Shown here piece by piece: positions 12,665-23,639 of a DNA stretch of 64,000 bases. The stretch spans positions 24,676,001-24,740,000 of the forward strand of contig NC_079883.1 in assembly GCF_029227915.1 (NCBI RefSeq). Direction: 5' to 3'. Origin of the DNA: Hydractinia symbiolongicarpus (Eukaryota > Cnidaria > Hydrozoa > Anthoathecata > Hydractiniidae). Position 1 is the first letter of the stretch. Each line of letters opens with the position of its first letter. Under the pieces are notes generated by a model. That model had not been told where the DNA came from. It did no database searches and worked only from the letters and a program-made list of their open reading frames with translations. The translations under genes and the position numbers were made by a program.

Positions 12665-13608
12665 ATGGCGTTATTAAAATACTTGTTTGTATATTTTACT
12701 GTACTACTTGCAGTATCAAAAGCTAGAAGAACTGAGATTAATGTACTTGAACAGCGTATGTATTCATTTTTTTTAACAATTTTGTATTTTTTTAGTTGGT
12801 GGTGTAGAGTATTCATTAGTAGTTGGACTTCAACCGCCTTTGTTTTTTACTTGTTTACACAACTTTGCTACCATTTTTATTTAAAGATGGAGTAGTAATT
12901 AAAAAAGTTGATATCACTAAATGCAAAGTAGACGGAAATCCTGGTAACGATACGGTCATTGAAAGATGCGGAATCATTCGTGGATCAGAAACGAGAATTT
13001 CAATATATTTGCAAGCAATTGGTAAGTATGGAATCAACTTTGTTACCAGGACATATTTTCTTTTTTCTCCACAATGTAACTGTAGCTTTCTCACCACCAA
13101 AACCTAGATGTTCGCGTAATTTATTCAGAAGAAACGCCCCTCTGACCAGCTCAAAAATGATATTTTTATTGAGCAAGTTTTCTTCATATTGCACCACTCA
13201 ATTTTTTTAAATGTGGTATGGAAAATGTGATATGTTTTTGTCTATTGAAGTTGTCTTGCCGTTATCTCGTATGCTAGACTCTGCGATATAAATACGCACC
13301 TACTAACAAACATTACAAGAGGTTAAGTACAAAAATAGAAGGTTGGTGCAACAAAATTCAATTATATTAGCAAGTGTCATCATATAATAATCATAATTAT
13401 ATTAGCAAGTGTCATCAGTTGTTTTACGCAATTTCTTTTATTTTCGCGCCAAGAGTGCTTAATGTTTGTAACAATACATTGTTTATTATTTTCCTAATAA
13501 ATGTTAGGCGCTAACCGCGTTTCTAGGAGCCGGTTTGTTGAAACGAATAAAAATTTAGCACGCCCTAGAAACGAGGTTGGTTAGCCACATCAGCCATTTG
13601 TTATTTTA

Positions 13609-13644
<36 letters not shown>

Positions 13645-15828
13645 TATTTACCCAGGATAGCCTCTTCAGTTTCTATTGGTACTCCTATCAACGAGGGTCA
13701 TGCGAAGGGGGTCCTAGCGCATTTAAAGCTCCCATTTGAGCTACGAAAGCCGTGGTGGAAGCACAGCAATTGCCCAACTAGACAACCGCCTAAGATATCA
13801 ATCCTATTCTCATGCTGAGCGCTAAGCAGAAAGGATAGATTCACACTTTTATAGTCTCTGGCATGACTCGGCCGGGGTTTGAACGCTAGACCTCCCGCAC
13901 TGAAAGCGAACGCTCTACCACAAGGCTATCAGTCGGTATAAACGGTCGCCACAATCATAAAAATATCTAACATGTTCTTGGAAGAGGCTGCTGTTCAAGT
14001 TGTGTTAGGTGTTTTTACACCATATTGCAGGTCTTGTTTACATTAAATGCGGGATAAGAAAACAGGCACGACGTTAACATGAATAATACGAAAATACGAT
14101 TTTACTTCTTAAAATACTACGAAAAAAAAATTAACTAGTGTTATATGGAAAACTTTGTCCCCTGCGACAGTTTTTGTTACGAGTAAATGGGACCCCATTT
14201 TGGCGAAGAGTAGAATGAGATGCCGATTTAGAGAGGTTCTTCTAATGTAACCACATCTTAATTATTTGTTAATAGCTTATTTTTGCATATATGATCCAAC
14301 CTCGTTCCCAGGGCAATTTTTTCCTCATATTTTCGCGCAGTCTCGGATATCAAAACAGAATTTTCACACTTAACAAATTTTTGAAAAACGTAGAAGGCGG
14401 GTTGTTTAACAATTGCTGAAATTTCATTGTATATTTCGCCCTGGAAATCAATGTGAAATAAACTGCTGATTTATATCTATTACAAGTAGTGTATTAAACA
14501 TATTTTTTCTCTCTTGCTTCGGATTTTTATTCAGTACGTTTCTTTCTTCTTAATACTTCATGACTTTCATAACTCTTCTCGAGAAATGTTCTAATTAACG
14601 TCCTGGGCGTTTATTAACATTTTCGAGACGCGAAAAAATTTTCTCCATATATTTAAAAAAAAATATATTTCCGTAATATCAATTAACATTTACAAACTCG
14701 TCTCGGGATCTTTTATCCAGAAGATTACAGTTCACATTCACTTCTTCAACATGTGAATCAGTAGGCGAAAACACATCCTTGTGCAGATCGCGAAAGAATA
14801 AATTGTAACACTGAAGCTAGTGCATCCTCTCTCCTGAACTTTACGCTCTAATTTTTTTGTTTTTTTCTACAAGCAAAACCTTTTGTCACACATAATGTTA
14901 TCCCCCCATGTTGTTGATGAATCCAAATAGGTAGCGTATTCTTTACTAAATCTTTTTTCAGACTTGAAAGGAAAGAACACAGAAAAAATCACCTTCTCAG
15001 TCTGTGGATATTTCTTCTTTTGTATCCCAATGTCGGTGGAAGAAGATGATTTCTGTAAATCTGGCAGTAAATGTCCACTGAAAGATAACAAGAAAATTCT
15101 GCAAAAACTAACAATGTCTCTACCGATCAATCAACATTATCCAAAGGTAATGTTGTTTCGTTTATCTTTTTGTTTAATTCAAGCTGTTACACGCTTTTTC
15201 TTTTATAAGAATATGCTATATAAGAAAATCAGGAATTCACAACCTCGTCCCTAGGTTTTTTTTTCTCTCATCAGCCCTGCGTTTATTGATGTCTGACGAA
15301 AAATGTTCGTCTTGCCGTCCGATATGCAAAGGGATACAGGTCATGGGATTGAGATTGGGAATTTTAGAATTCCAAAGAATGTTCAACCTTGTTTTTAGGG
15401 CTTTTTTTCGCTTTTTTCGATATAAAAAGTAGAAGCGAATAAATAATTTCTTCGCGCTATCTTCGTATTAAAAGAGCGAAAAAGGCCCCGGGAGCGGGTT
15501 TCAGGTTGTTACAAAGCAAGAGAGTCTCTCAAGAAACAACACATCTATTTGCTGCTTCACGTTTACTGGGTTTTCAAGAGCCATAGATTTGTAAAATTCT
15601 GATAGATTTGCACAATTCAGTAATTTCACCACATTGCTGCGGATAAGAATAAGTTCAAAATTTAGGACCCCTAATAGATTTCTCTATGTCATTGAATTAC
15701 TTGAAAAATTATTTTTTATGCTCACTTCTTTTTTCTTTTAGATGAAGGTAACCTCAAAAGTTACGATGAAATATGGAGATGGATCCACACTGGGTGCTTT
15801 TGAAGTCAAATTGAGAATTGTCGATTAA
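12665..15828 (+). CDS. Secreted ML-domain lipid-binding protein (NPC2-like), 4 exons
   Basis: MD-2-related lipid-recognition (ML) family, which binds sterols, lipids or glycolipids in lysosomes or outside the cell. Exons 12665-12755, 12887-13021, 14962-15146, 15742-15828 join in frame to 165 aa. Residues 1-20 form a signal peptide with the hydrophobic core LLKYLFVYFTVLLAV. The mature part has six cysteines in ML order: ITKC, IERC, VCGYFFFC, DDFC and SKC, enough for three disulfides as in NPC2. ML hallmarks include VIKKVDITKC, the GSETRISI strand, and the final beta strand ending GAFEVKLRIVD. An AATAAA at 15864-15869 lies 36 nt past the stop. Whether it is a true NPC2 orthologue or one of the expanded invertebrate ML paralogues cannot be decided here. 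Confidence 0.88.
13513..13578. mobile_element. Short foldback MITE in ML-gene intron 2
   Basis: AACCGCGTTTCTAGGAGC at the left and CGCCCTAGAAACGAGGTT at the right are inverted copies of the family terminus. They are separated by about 30 bp. Non-coding and intronic. Confidence 0.6.
13612..13938 (-). mobile_element. tRNA-derived SINE (family 1), full length, in ML-gene intron 2
   Basis: Read on the minus strand it begins with a tRNA-like head. The A-box-like TAGCCTTGTGGTAGAGCG is followed by the B-box-like GCGTTCAAACCCC (complement at 13874-13886), the internal promoter of RNA polymerase III. A body of about 200 bp follows, ending CCAATAGAAACTGAAGAGGC and TATCCTGGGTAAATA. The tail is (AAT)n at 13612-13645. 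The truncated relative at 4873-4999 shares body and tail, which supports a mobile SINE rather than a tRNA gene. The head lacks a clean cloverleaf. Confidence 0.8.
14281..14961. other. Rest of ML-gene intron 2
   Basis: Contains a single foldback-family left end at 14295-14314 (CCAACCTCGTTCCCAGGGC) with no good partner. Otherwise AT-rich intron with no coding signal, up to the acceptor ttttttcag at 14953-14961. Confidence 0.5.
15384..15501. mobile_element. Foldback MITE in ML-gene intron 3
   Basis: CAACCTTGTTTTTAGGGC at the left and GGCCCCGGGAGCGGGTTT at the right, with inner inverted arms TCGCTTTTTTCGATA and GTATTAAAAGAGCGA. A further one-sided end, CAACCTCGTCCCTAGG, lies at 15240-15255 in the same intron. 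Confidence 0.55.
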
Positions 15829-15899
15829 TTACATTTAGTTCTTTCTACGTTTAACTGTTGCAATAAAAAAAAACAGTCCTGTTACTTCTTTACACACAT

Positions 15900-16306
15900 T
15901 ATCTGCATCCATGGTTAACATGAAGAAGCCTGTTTCAATGAGTTGTATTTAACTTATATAAAAGAGACAAAGTGTTTTAACTTTTTAGTTTTTTATATCT
16001 GTACGTTTTTTATAATAAGAAATATCTTCAAAGCAGATTTTCAGAAAATTTAAAGAGTCAAACCATGTTTCATATCCTTAAAGTTCATTTCAGCAAGATC
16101 CTTGTCATTCTATCAATTTAACTTTTTAATCATTTCAATATCATGGGTGAGCATAATCAGTGCCCAGTGTCAATTATGTTGAAGTAGAACTATTAACATA
16201 CTGCCTTGTAGCGAGCGGGATTCGAACAGGGAGCCGCTGAAATTTTCTCCCTTGTTCGTTTTTGTTCCTTATCTCGTGACCCACTTCCTTTACTTTCAGA
16301 AAAATG
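15900..16306. repeat. Intergenic with a tRNA-derived fragment
   Basis: On the minus strand CTGTTCGAATCCCGCTCGC (complement at 16212-16230) contains a B-box-like GTTCGAATCCC, so it is probably a SINE remnant. No A box is evident. The rest is AT-rich with no genes. Confidence 0.4.
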
Positions 16307-16386
16307 CAACCTCGAACCCGCCCAGGGCCTGTAGCGTTTTTGATCATTTTCATATAAAAAACTCTACAGGGTTGGGTTCGAGGTTG
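16307..16386. mobile_element. MULE-type foldback MITE, 7/9 target duplication
   Basis: Left CAACCTCGAACCCGCCC and right GGGTTGGGTTCGAGGTTG are inverted termini, with inner CCTGTAG/CTACAGG. Flanks AGAAAAATG (16298-16306) and GGAAAAACG (16387-16395) agree at 7 of 9 positions. Confidence 0.65.
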
Positions 16387-16867
16387 GGAAAAACGTACTT
16401 TCTTATGTGAGTTTAAAGAACAAGCCAAAAAGAAGTCAAGCACACACTTACGAATTCGCAACCTACAAATGGATTTTCAAAAGAAGATTTCTTGGAGATA
16501 AGAAAAAAGAACAACAGTTTTAACTATGAAAAGCCTTTGGATTTCCATGGATTTATAATTATGTTATGTGTGTAGGTTCTTTACTGCAGAAGCCGCCTTT
16601 TTTATAAATCACTGATGGTAATGTCACTCACAAGCTTACTCCTCCAATTTCTAATATACGTCCGTAACTTATTGGTATCAACTCCAGAGAGCCGAATTCA
16701 AGGTCCATATTAAAGGGATAAAGGTATCAAGTTTTGCAAAAAAATATAAACCCTCTCCTCCATGGCTATAAAATTTGTAGACAACTTAAATTTTTAGAAA
16801 ACTTTAGACATCGAGGCAAATAATTTTTCCTTGAATAATAATGGCAGATTCTTTGGATGAGGTAGTA

Positions 16868-17279
16868 AGGCCACCATCAAAAATATGTTGTGTTCGCGTC
16901 CTGAAGACCCCGCAAAAATGAGTCGGTCGGGCGGTCGGGCGTATTTTTTCCTGGGATTTTCAGATCAGAGCAAACAAATTCGTTCCCAGGGCCAAGACAG
17001 TATAGCGCCACTCGACATCGTTTGTAGACCATTTTTCGCCGCCCTGTAAACTGTCAGTAGCCACAGGAGTGCCCTAAAGGAATTAAATTTTGCCGAAAGT
17101 AATTTTCGCGAGTTTTTGTCAATTTTACATAAATTAGTTCTGGCGGAAAAAATTTTCTTTTTGAAAAATATCTCGCGAAATTTTTTCCCGGTCTTTTTCT
17201 GACTTACCGATGCGGGTTTTTATTACCAAAAGTGAGTCGGTCGGAGGACGCGAACACAACATATTTTTGATGACGGCCT
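16868..17279. mobile_element. 412-bp element with 35-bp inverted termini
   Basis: The left terminus at 16868-16902 begins AGGCCACCATCAAAAATATG, runs on through GTTGTGTTCG and ends CGTCCT. The right terminus at 17245-17279 is its inverse with only two mismatches. The interior carries repeats of GAGTCGGTCGG just inside both ends and a single foldback-family end near 16978-16994, but no open frame. No target duplication could be assigned. Non-autonomous; different from the CCTCGT family. Confidence 0.75.
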
Positions 17280-17526
17280 AAGGCTAGTTAGCCTAGTTAG
17301 CTATGACACGCTATGACTCTCTTATTTATCGAAGTAGGTACAAGTACGTGAATGCGTAAAATGCTGGTCAGCGTACATAAAATCACCGCCGACGCCCATT
17401 GTGCGTGGCGTGGAGAATATTGCAGAAGGTGCGAAATAGCATTCCTCGAAAGTTATTTAAAAGTGAAAGAATTGCTGTTGATTAAAAAAATTAATTTATT
17501 GAAAATGAATGTTGGTAGTTTTCTAG

Positions 17527-18611
17527 TTTTGACGAATTGCTAAAAGCTATTAACGAGCATGAAAAGTCAACTTTTACACAACTGTATGTAAAAAGTTCAA
17601 GATCAGTAGAAAGTGCAGCAAAAAGAGCTAGCAAGAAAGTTTTTAAGGAAGAGTTGAAGTATGCAGAAATAGACTACGCTTGCATTCATGGGGGGGGGGG
17701 GGGGGGGGGGAGAATTTAAATCAGCCTTTACTGGAAAGGGCAAACATAATGCGCAAGTTTTTTTATATATATTGCTATCCAAATTTTCGTTTTAAAAATA
17801 ATTTTTTGTGAAAAGATTACATTACTATCACTTTTTTTGCAACTTATTAATTATTACCTGGGATAACTAGATTATGTTATTTCTTTACCAGTGCACTTGC
17901 CATTACTTGTACCTTCTGAATTATAAATTTTAGAACTTTCAAAATGGGATGTACATACCTTATCAAAGTGAGGGTAAAAAGTTCTGGACAAAAACTGTAT
18001 GTGAAATCAATTACAGGAGAACATAATCATCCTGTAACTAAAGTAAGTCACCTTGATTGTATGAAAATTGTAAAAAAATCCGACCGTATATCATACTTGC
18101 GGCGAGTCAAGTATTCCGTTTTTTCTTACAGGAATGTTTTGATGAAAACCTTTCGCTGCAGGCATTACAAATGTTAAAAGTGAAAGCCAAAAAAATTAAT
18201 TCAAAACCATATTTCCAATCTGTGTGGGAAAAATGTTATCTTGAAAGACCTTCATAACATGAGCTCAAAAAACAACGAGAGTGGCCGAAATAATGTACAA
18301 CAGCTACTCGAAGAAATGAAAAGTGTGCCAGGTAAATTTGAATGAAAGTGAGTGTAGTTACTATTCTTCCATAATAAAAAATTCCGATGCGAAAATAAAT
18401 GTAAGATAATAACTAACAAATTTTCTTTAGGGGCAACTGTGGTAGCTGGAGACATAATCTTTATTTCAATCGTCACAGCGACGAAACAATTAAAAAATAT
18501 CATCTGGCACATTACTTTCATAGTGCAGCGTTTACTGAATCACAATTAGACACATGCATAAAGTGGCTGTGTTCTTCATTCCCCACATTAACGCTGAACT
18601 ATTTGACAAAG
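17527..18611 (+). pseudogene. Broken MULE-type (FLYWCH/ZSWIM-like) transposase gene fragment
   Basis: Pieces in order: FDELLKAINEHEKST near 17528; EIDYACIHGG near 17665, followed by a 21-base G run (17690-17710) and EFKSAFTGKGKHN; RTFKMGCTYLIKVRV with GEHNHPVTK at 17932-18041, then a gtaagt donor; a piece from 18131; LIQNHISNLCGKNVILKDLHN; GRNNVQQLLEEMKSVP ending at a gtaaat donor near 18331; and GATVVAG from 18431. The N-terminal CxxH/HxH zinc-binding pattern, the NxH GEHNHP box and the GATVV block resemble Mutator-like transposases and their ZSWIM-type host derivatives. The frame shifts in a 7-A run at 18188-18195. The catalytic region is missing. The gene stops just before the permuted element at 18706. 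Confidence 0.65.
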
Positions 18612-18705
18612 GTACACATATTTTCGTTGCAGCCTCAATGTTCTTTTTGCGAAGCAATTGAGCTTTGCGAGCGAAGCGAAATTGTGGAGCACGTTTGCTA
18701 CACGC

Positions 18706-20537
18706 GAGGTATACCAAGAGAATTATTGAGATTCTCAAAATTTCGATAGAAAAAAAATCATATAAAATCAGCGTAAAGAAATAGGACTGATATTTTTGCA
18801 CATACAGCTGGGGTATTTTTTTTCTAATAAAACAAATAAGTTTGGACCGAGGGGTTAAAGTATAAGTTTAGTAAAATATGCAATAAGTACGGCTCGTACC
18901 CCCCCACCCCCGGATTTTGACCCCCCCGTCTTTTGGTCCAGATTATACGTCCGCCGAACTTGAACACACAAAGAGGAATATGCCGTGAACAAGAAACGGT
19001 AGTCGGCATTTTAGACACGTATATTTTACAGACTCAAAATATGCCTTATTTCTTTGTATTATAGCTAATTATTGTATTATAGTTGTATTTTAATGAAACA
19101 TAATAGTATTAAAACGGTTTTCTTCTTTTGAAACTAGAAATTAAAAAAAAAAGGTTGCGAAACATTTCGCAAGTTGCAAGCAAAATTAAGCTATCCAATA
19201 CTTTGTCCCTAGCGCTTCTTGTTTTTTTGGCGCTAACATCTTCCGAAATACGTCAAAATTGAATATCATATAGAAGAACCCTGGGGACGAGGTAGGAAAA
19301 TGAACGCTCTGCAGAACAATTCGTTGCACAAAAACAGTTTTTTTTTTGCGAATAGACTGCGCGAGTATTTGATGTGCGTGGGATATTCTTTTCAAAATGT
19401 GCGAGAAAATTAGATTACGCGAAACTAACAAAAACGAATAACGCGTGTTAAAATTTTGTACCGCCTTTTCCCACAGAATGATAAAAGTAAAGAGCGCAAT
19501 ACAAAATTACACTTTTAGCAGTATTCCGAAAGATATGTAATACATCGAGTTGTACAACCCGCAGAAGTTGGTCCTAACGTTAACGATTTCGTAAATGACC
19601 TTACAACAAAACAATTTTTTTTTTCACGTAAAAATACCGGCACTAGAAGCCACAGAATCTGCTGAAACGAATTTCGAAAACTCACGGGAAACAATTAAAA
19701 CAAAAACAAACAAATCAAAACAGTTTTTTTAACTTTATCAAGATTTATTAAATAGCTTCAATTTTGGGCAGAAAAACAATAACGGTTCCGCCTTCTTTTC
19801 ACCATACGGATTGGAAGATTACATCACTCACTCCCATTGTACACAATCTAAAAGAAAAAGAAAACATTTTCATATAGTGAAGCTTCCAGTGCTTTTAAGG
19901 GATGGCCAAGTCAATGGAATTGAAAACGCTGTTTTTCATCTCATAAATAATTAAGGCTAATTCGGAAAAGTATAAAAGAAAAAACTAAACAATTTGGCAA
20001 CTTTACTAATTTCATATGCAAAGTTCCAACCATACCAACAGTTTCCAAATCTGACAAAATCATTTTAGAAGTGTTTATTTTTTCAGAATTTGATTGATGC
20101 AAGGCCAAGGGAAATTAAATAAGTTTATTGTCCTAGACCCATTCAAAAACACATGCTTCTCATCATTCAGGTTTTTTTCAACCAACATTAATGTAATCAC
20201 CCAGAGGAAATTATAATGTCTCTTGTGTGTGTTTTAGAAGCTGAGTTCACAAATACAAAAATATTACAAGTGCTTAACTTTGGCAATCATATTTTGCAAT
20301 CAGACCCTTTTAAAAACTATGCTGAATCATGTCAATTATTAAATTCAGCACTAATAGAAAAGCACCTTGGATAGGATTCTTTGTTGGATGAATAAAATGA
20401 CTGACAAATGGTTTATCGTGAATGAAATAGTATATTTTACACAAATAATTTAAAAAATTATGTGGGTTGTTCTCAAACACACGTGGGCGGTGGACAAGAA
20501 ACTGTGATGTAATTTCTCTTGGTCTATTATTCCTGAG
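18706..20537 (+). mobile_element. 1.8-kb element, left copy (circularly permuted order A-B-C-D-E)
   Basis: Reverse complement, in a different block order, of 23894-25674. Here the order is A (18706-18778), B-C (18866-19132), then D-E (19133-20537). The C-to-D junction reads TTCTTTTGAAACTAGAAATT with no gap. Both outer edges carry GAG (18706-18708 and 20535-20537), followed by unrelated sequence. An extra 87 bp between A and B is absent from the other copy. A foldback-family insertion lies inside D at 19195-19296. Open frames in it are small and not conserved between copies, so it looks non-autonomous. Confidence 0.75.
19195..19296. mobile_element. Foldback MITE nested in the left 1.8-kb copy
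   Basis: CAATACTTTGTCCCTAGCG at the left and CCCTGGGGACGAGGTAGG at the right, with inner arms CTTCTTG/TAGAAGAA. The same insertion sits at the equivalent place in the right copy (25515-25615), so it entered the 1.8-kb element before the two copies separated. Confidence 0.7.
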
Positions 20538-21114
20538 AATATTCTAAAATAAGAGGGTGTCAACAGCCACATATATAAGGGCGAGTTCGGGCAACTTTTT
20601 GAATTAAATTAGTGGTTGTTTTTAAAAACCGCCCGCCCTTTTCCGAACTTGCCTGGAGCATTTCCAAAATTCAATTCCTTGTAACATACCTTGTGGACGA
20701 TAGTTGGAAAAAGAGAAAGGAGTTAATAAAGTTTAAAAGTTATTTATCAAGTAGATTTTATCAAAAACCATCAAAAACAGTTCTTTTAAGAACTTTGCTA
20801 CCACATAGTTTATTTTATAGTCTATGCTGGTTTTTTGGGGGTGAATACTTCATTTTTTTTCTAAACGCTAAACTTGCCCAAAAACGCCTGCACGTTTTTT
20901 TAATTACTGTAACAGGTTACTTATATAATAAATAAAACACTGTGATAAAAAACGGTTGGTCGGCTCACTCTAGCACTCAGAGCTATTTGTTTTGTCTGCG
21001 CCCTAGCTACAGGTTTTCCTATATCTGGCTATCAGTTAGATAGTAATACAGCTTGTCCATATGTATTCTACAAATTACTTTCAATTCTTTTATACAAAAC
21101 AGAGCTCTAGCGAG
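20538..21114. other. Spacer between the left 1.8-kb copy and the nested transposon
   Basis: AT-rich. An open frame at 20612-20935 has no recognisable domain. The sequence resumes at 23644 after the nested transposon, so the pre-insertion spacer was about 830 bp. Confidence 0.5.
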
Positions 21115-21118
21115 CTAC

Positions 21119-23639
21119 TGTTCCGTACGATGTCATTCATTGTACGAAGTTGGGCTTTTTTGCAGCAGCGCTGAGAGTGACCATCCTCGTACAAAACTGA
21201 CCATCTTCGTACAGCGGCGAATATCGTCAAAAAATGAAACTTCTATAATAAAAAAATAACTTTTTTGAAATATCTTCTTTTCTTTTAAGTCATTTTAAAA
21301 AAAAACACATTCGTTTTACGATCTGGATGCCTCTTTGGAAAAATACTAATGAGGCGAGAAGATTAGGCTCCTGTCTGGATCTCATTAAATTTTATGCAAA
21401 TGGTATGATAAGTTTGAATATGATATATACATATATATATATATTTTTATACTTTGTTTTATATTAACAGAGAATAAACAATGATGTTTTTGAAAAATGG
21501 GACTAGTGCTCGCAAGTATAAATTTGATCTCTTTGATTCAAATAAGGTTATATCAGGTATGATATTGTTATTGATTTTTTTTATTAACCTTTCTATGGTT
21601 TTTATGGTAGTGACATTTGAATTCTAATGCCATATTGAATTTTCGTGCGAAAAACCTGCAAATCACCCTTGTCCCCAGTGCTTTTGCGCGGCTCGTACGA
21701 AACTGTTTTTGTAAACATTGTTTGTTAATAATTGAGTGAGAACGGAGAAGAACGCAAAAAATTTCAATATATTATTTTTTTTAACCTTATAAGTTATTTC
21801 GATAAAGGAAAAGGTAGGTAAATTTCGACCTTTTCGAGTGCTTTTTCGAACGCACATTTTTAAATTTACATTAAAACTTTTAACGCGTGTTTTTATGTTC
21901 AGCACAATGGAAATTGAAAAGAGGTACACGGAAGAAAAATTTCAGGAATGGTTGGAAGTTAAAAGGACTAAACTTATAAAACAATGGTGTATTTTCTATG
22001 TGGAAGAATAGACAACGTTCCACGTGCTATGAAAAGAAGATTGCAAAGAAAAAAATTCCAAGTGATGAGTTATCCTACACTTGGTATATCGGATGTTTTG
22101 TGCTCTCCATTTCCCGATGTAAGAACATTAAAAACTAAAGTCACAATTATTTTTTTTATAAACATTTCTACGTTTAAGAAGTTTTGGTGGCTCAATTAAA
22201 TACGAGAACGAAATGATCACATTCCATAATACTTGCGCTTTAGATACATGGATGGCAGTGTTAAAAGCAGTTATAGTAATGAGACGAAGTATAACAGATG
22301 AAGTTACCGACAAAACATACAACAGCTTTTTATGTTTGTGAAAACGAAAACGGTGCTTATGAAGCTGCTAAACTTCATACTGCTATTTATCGAAAAATAA
22401 CACCAACCAACCAATGCTTGTCATTTTTTGGAGCAGAATACGAATGTATGATAAAAAACTTCGTTGCGCCATTCATGGAACATATTGTGGAGTCAGCTTG
22501 CAACAGTCCGCATTGTAGCATGAAACAATCGAGAGCCTGCTTCAACACATTTCCTTCGGCAACAGTGAAAAGTTCCTTTGTCCATGATGTCCAAAAGTGG
22601 TTTCTTGAAGCAACAATATCAATTTGTGGAAAGAAAGTAAATTAGAACATATCTGACGAATTTTCTTTCGTACGCCAATATGTTCGTATTCGATGTTAAA
22701 AATGTTATTAATTTTTTTAATTATGTTATTGTTTCCATAGGATAAAGAACAGATATTGTAACGGAAACAGAATATACAAGGCCCAACTATTAGTTGTTGA
22801 TGTTGCAGGCGATATTGACCCAATAGACATGGCTACTGTTCCCGAGCAATTACACATTCCGTTTTCCACAAATCAAGGAAATAGGTATTATCGAGGCCAA
22901 AAAAATATCTTAAGTTCGGCTTGGATTTTTCTTAATTTTGAAAGAGACCTTCTGAACATTTATGCAATGAGACCTATATTGGTATATCCTTTAACCGCGT
23001 AATATTATATCGATCTATATTTAGATATTGCAAAAAAGGTCAGTATTTTATAACGAAATACTGGCGAAAAAACATCCTCAATTTTTTCAAAAACTGATGA
23101 AAGATTCGAACATTGCAGAGCCAACTGGAGTCATCACCAATTACCTTCGGATGAAGTACCCATACGAATTCGATATAGGGAGATTATCGTTAAACCGCAT
23201 TCAGTTTTTGTTGGTGGAAATTATTGATCGAGTAAACAAAAAAAAAAGCGATGTAAAGACCATAAATGATAATATATAGTAGTCTTCATCTGTGTCTTGG
23301 TATTTTAAGTAGTTGTACAAAGTTGGTTCGAGTCTGAAAAATTCAAGTTAAGTAGAAGAAGTGACGTTGGTCCAACCTCGTACACAGTTATTTAAGTTGT
23401 ACGAAGTTGGTACAATCATTAAATAATGGTCAAAAATTAACGTTCAGAGAATATTTAAGATATTATTATGTTTACTGAATGTAATTAACAATGTTTAGAT
23501 ATTCATTTCTAAACCAAATTATTCGTTGCCTAATTTTTGTACAGCAATTGTAATGCCCATTTTCGTACAAAATTGCCCATCTTCGTACTTGCGCGAAGAA
23601 TGACCAACCTAGTACAACGGGTCAATTTCGTACGGAACA
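21119..23639 (+). mobile_element. 2.5-kb DNA transposon with 12-bp TIRs and CTAC target duplication
   Basis: Starts TGTTCCGTACGA (21119-21130) and ends TCGTACGGAACA (23628-23639), a perfect 12-bp inverted pair. Homology extends imperfectly to about 40 bp inward. CTAC flanks it directly on both sides (21115-21118 and 23640-23643), a 4-bp target duplication. Both subterminal regions carry repeats of GTACGAAGTTGGT/GACCATCTTCGTAC in either orientation, possible transposase-binding sites. The interior encodes a decayed protein (see next entry). I cannot name the superfamily; 4-bp duplications are known in Sola and Ginger groups, among others, but no DDE triad was identified. Confidence 0.8.
21480..23279 (+). 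pseudogene. Decayed multi-exon protein gene inside the 2.5-kb transposon
   Basis: Coding-like segments on one strand: a piece near 21503-21557 ending at a gtatga donor; MEIEKRYTEEKFQEWLEV from 21905; GGSIKYENEMITFHNTCALD then TWMAVLKAV from about 22187; FYVCENENGAYEAAKLH to ISICGKKVN (22327-22645) including CNSPHC; LLVVDVAGDIDPIDM to NIYAMRPILVYPLTA (about 22785-23002); and a last piece 23025-23279 containing TNYLRMKYPYEFDIGRLSLN. The NSF-to-FYV step needs a one-base shift in a T run near 22330, so it is probably inactive. The FHNTCALDTW box and the later Cys-pair CNSPHC recall a group of uncharacterised transposon-linked proteins with a cysteine-peptidase-like look. That assignment is from memory and tentative. 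Confidence 0.5.

Noticed and set aside
12823-13210. Alternative overlapping frames around ML-gene exon 2
   Set aside because: They are shadows; only the frame ending at the gtaagt donor at 13022 continues the ML domain.
13612-13938. A tRNA gene on the minus strand
   Set aside because: A and B boxes are present, but the arms do not make a full cloverleaf, and the head is fused to a repeated body with an (AAT)n tail. It is a SINE.
18824-19018. Open frame containing RRGGQNPGV and its relative at 24066-24398, apparently conserved
   Set aside because: The two frames are inverted copies of block B of the 1.8-kb repeat; frames diverge outside it and the Gly stretch is a variable G run. Similarity reflects DNA duplication, not protein constraint.
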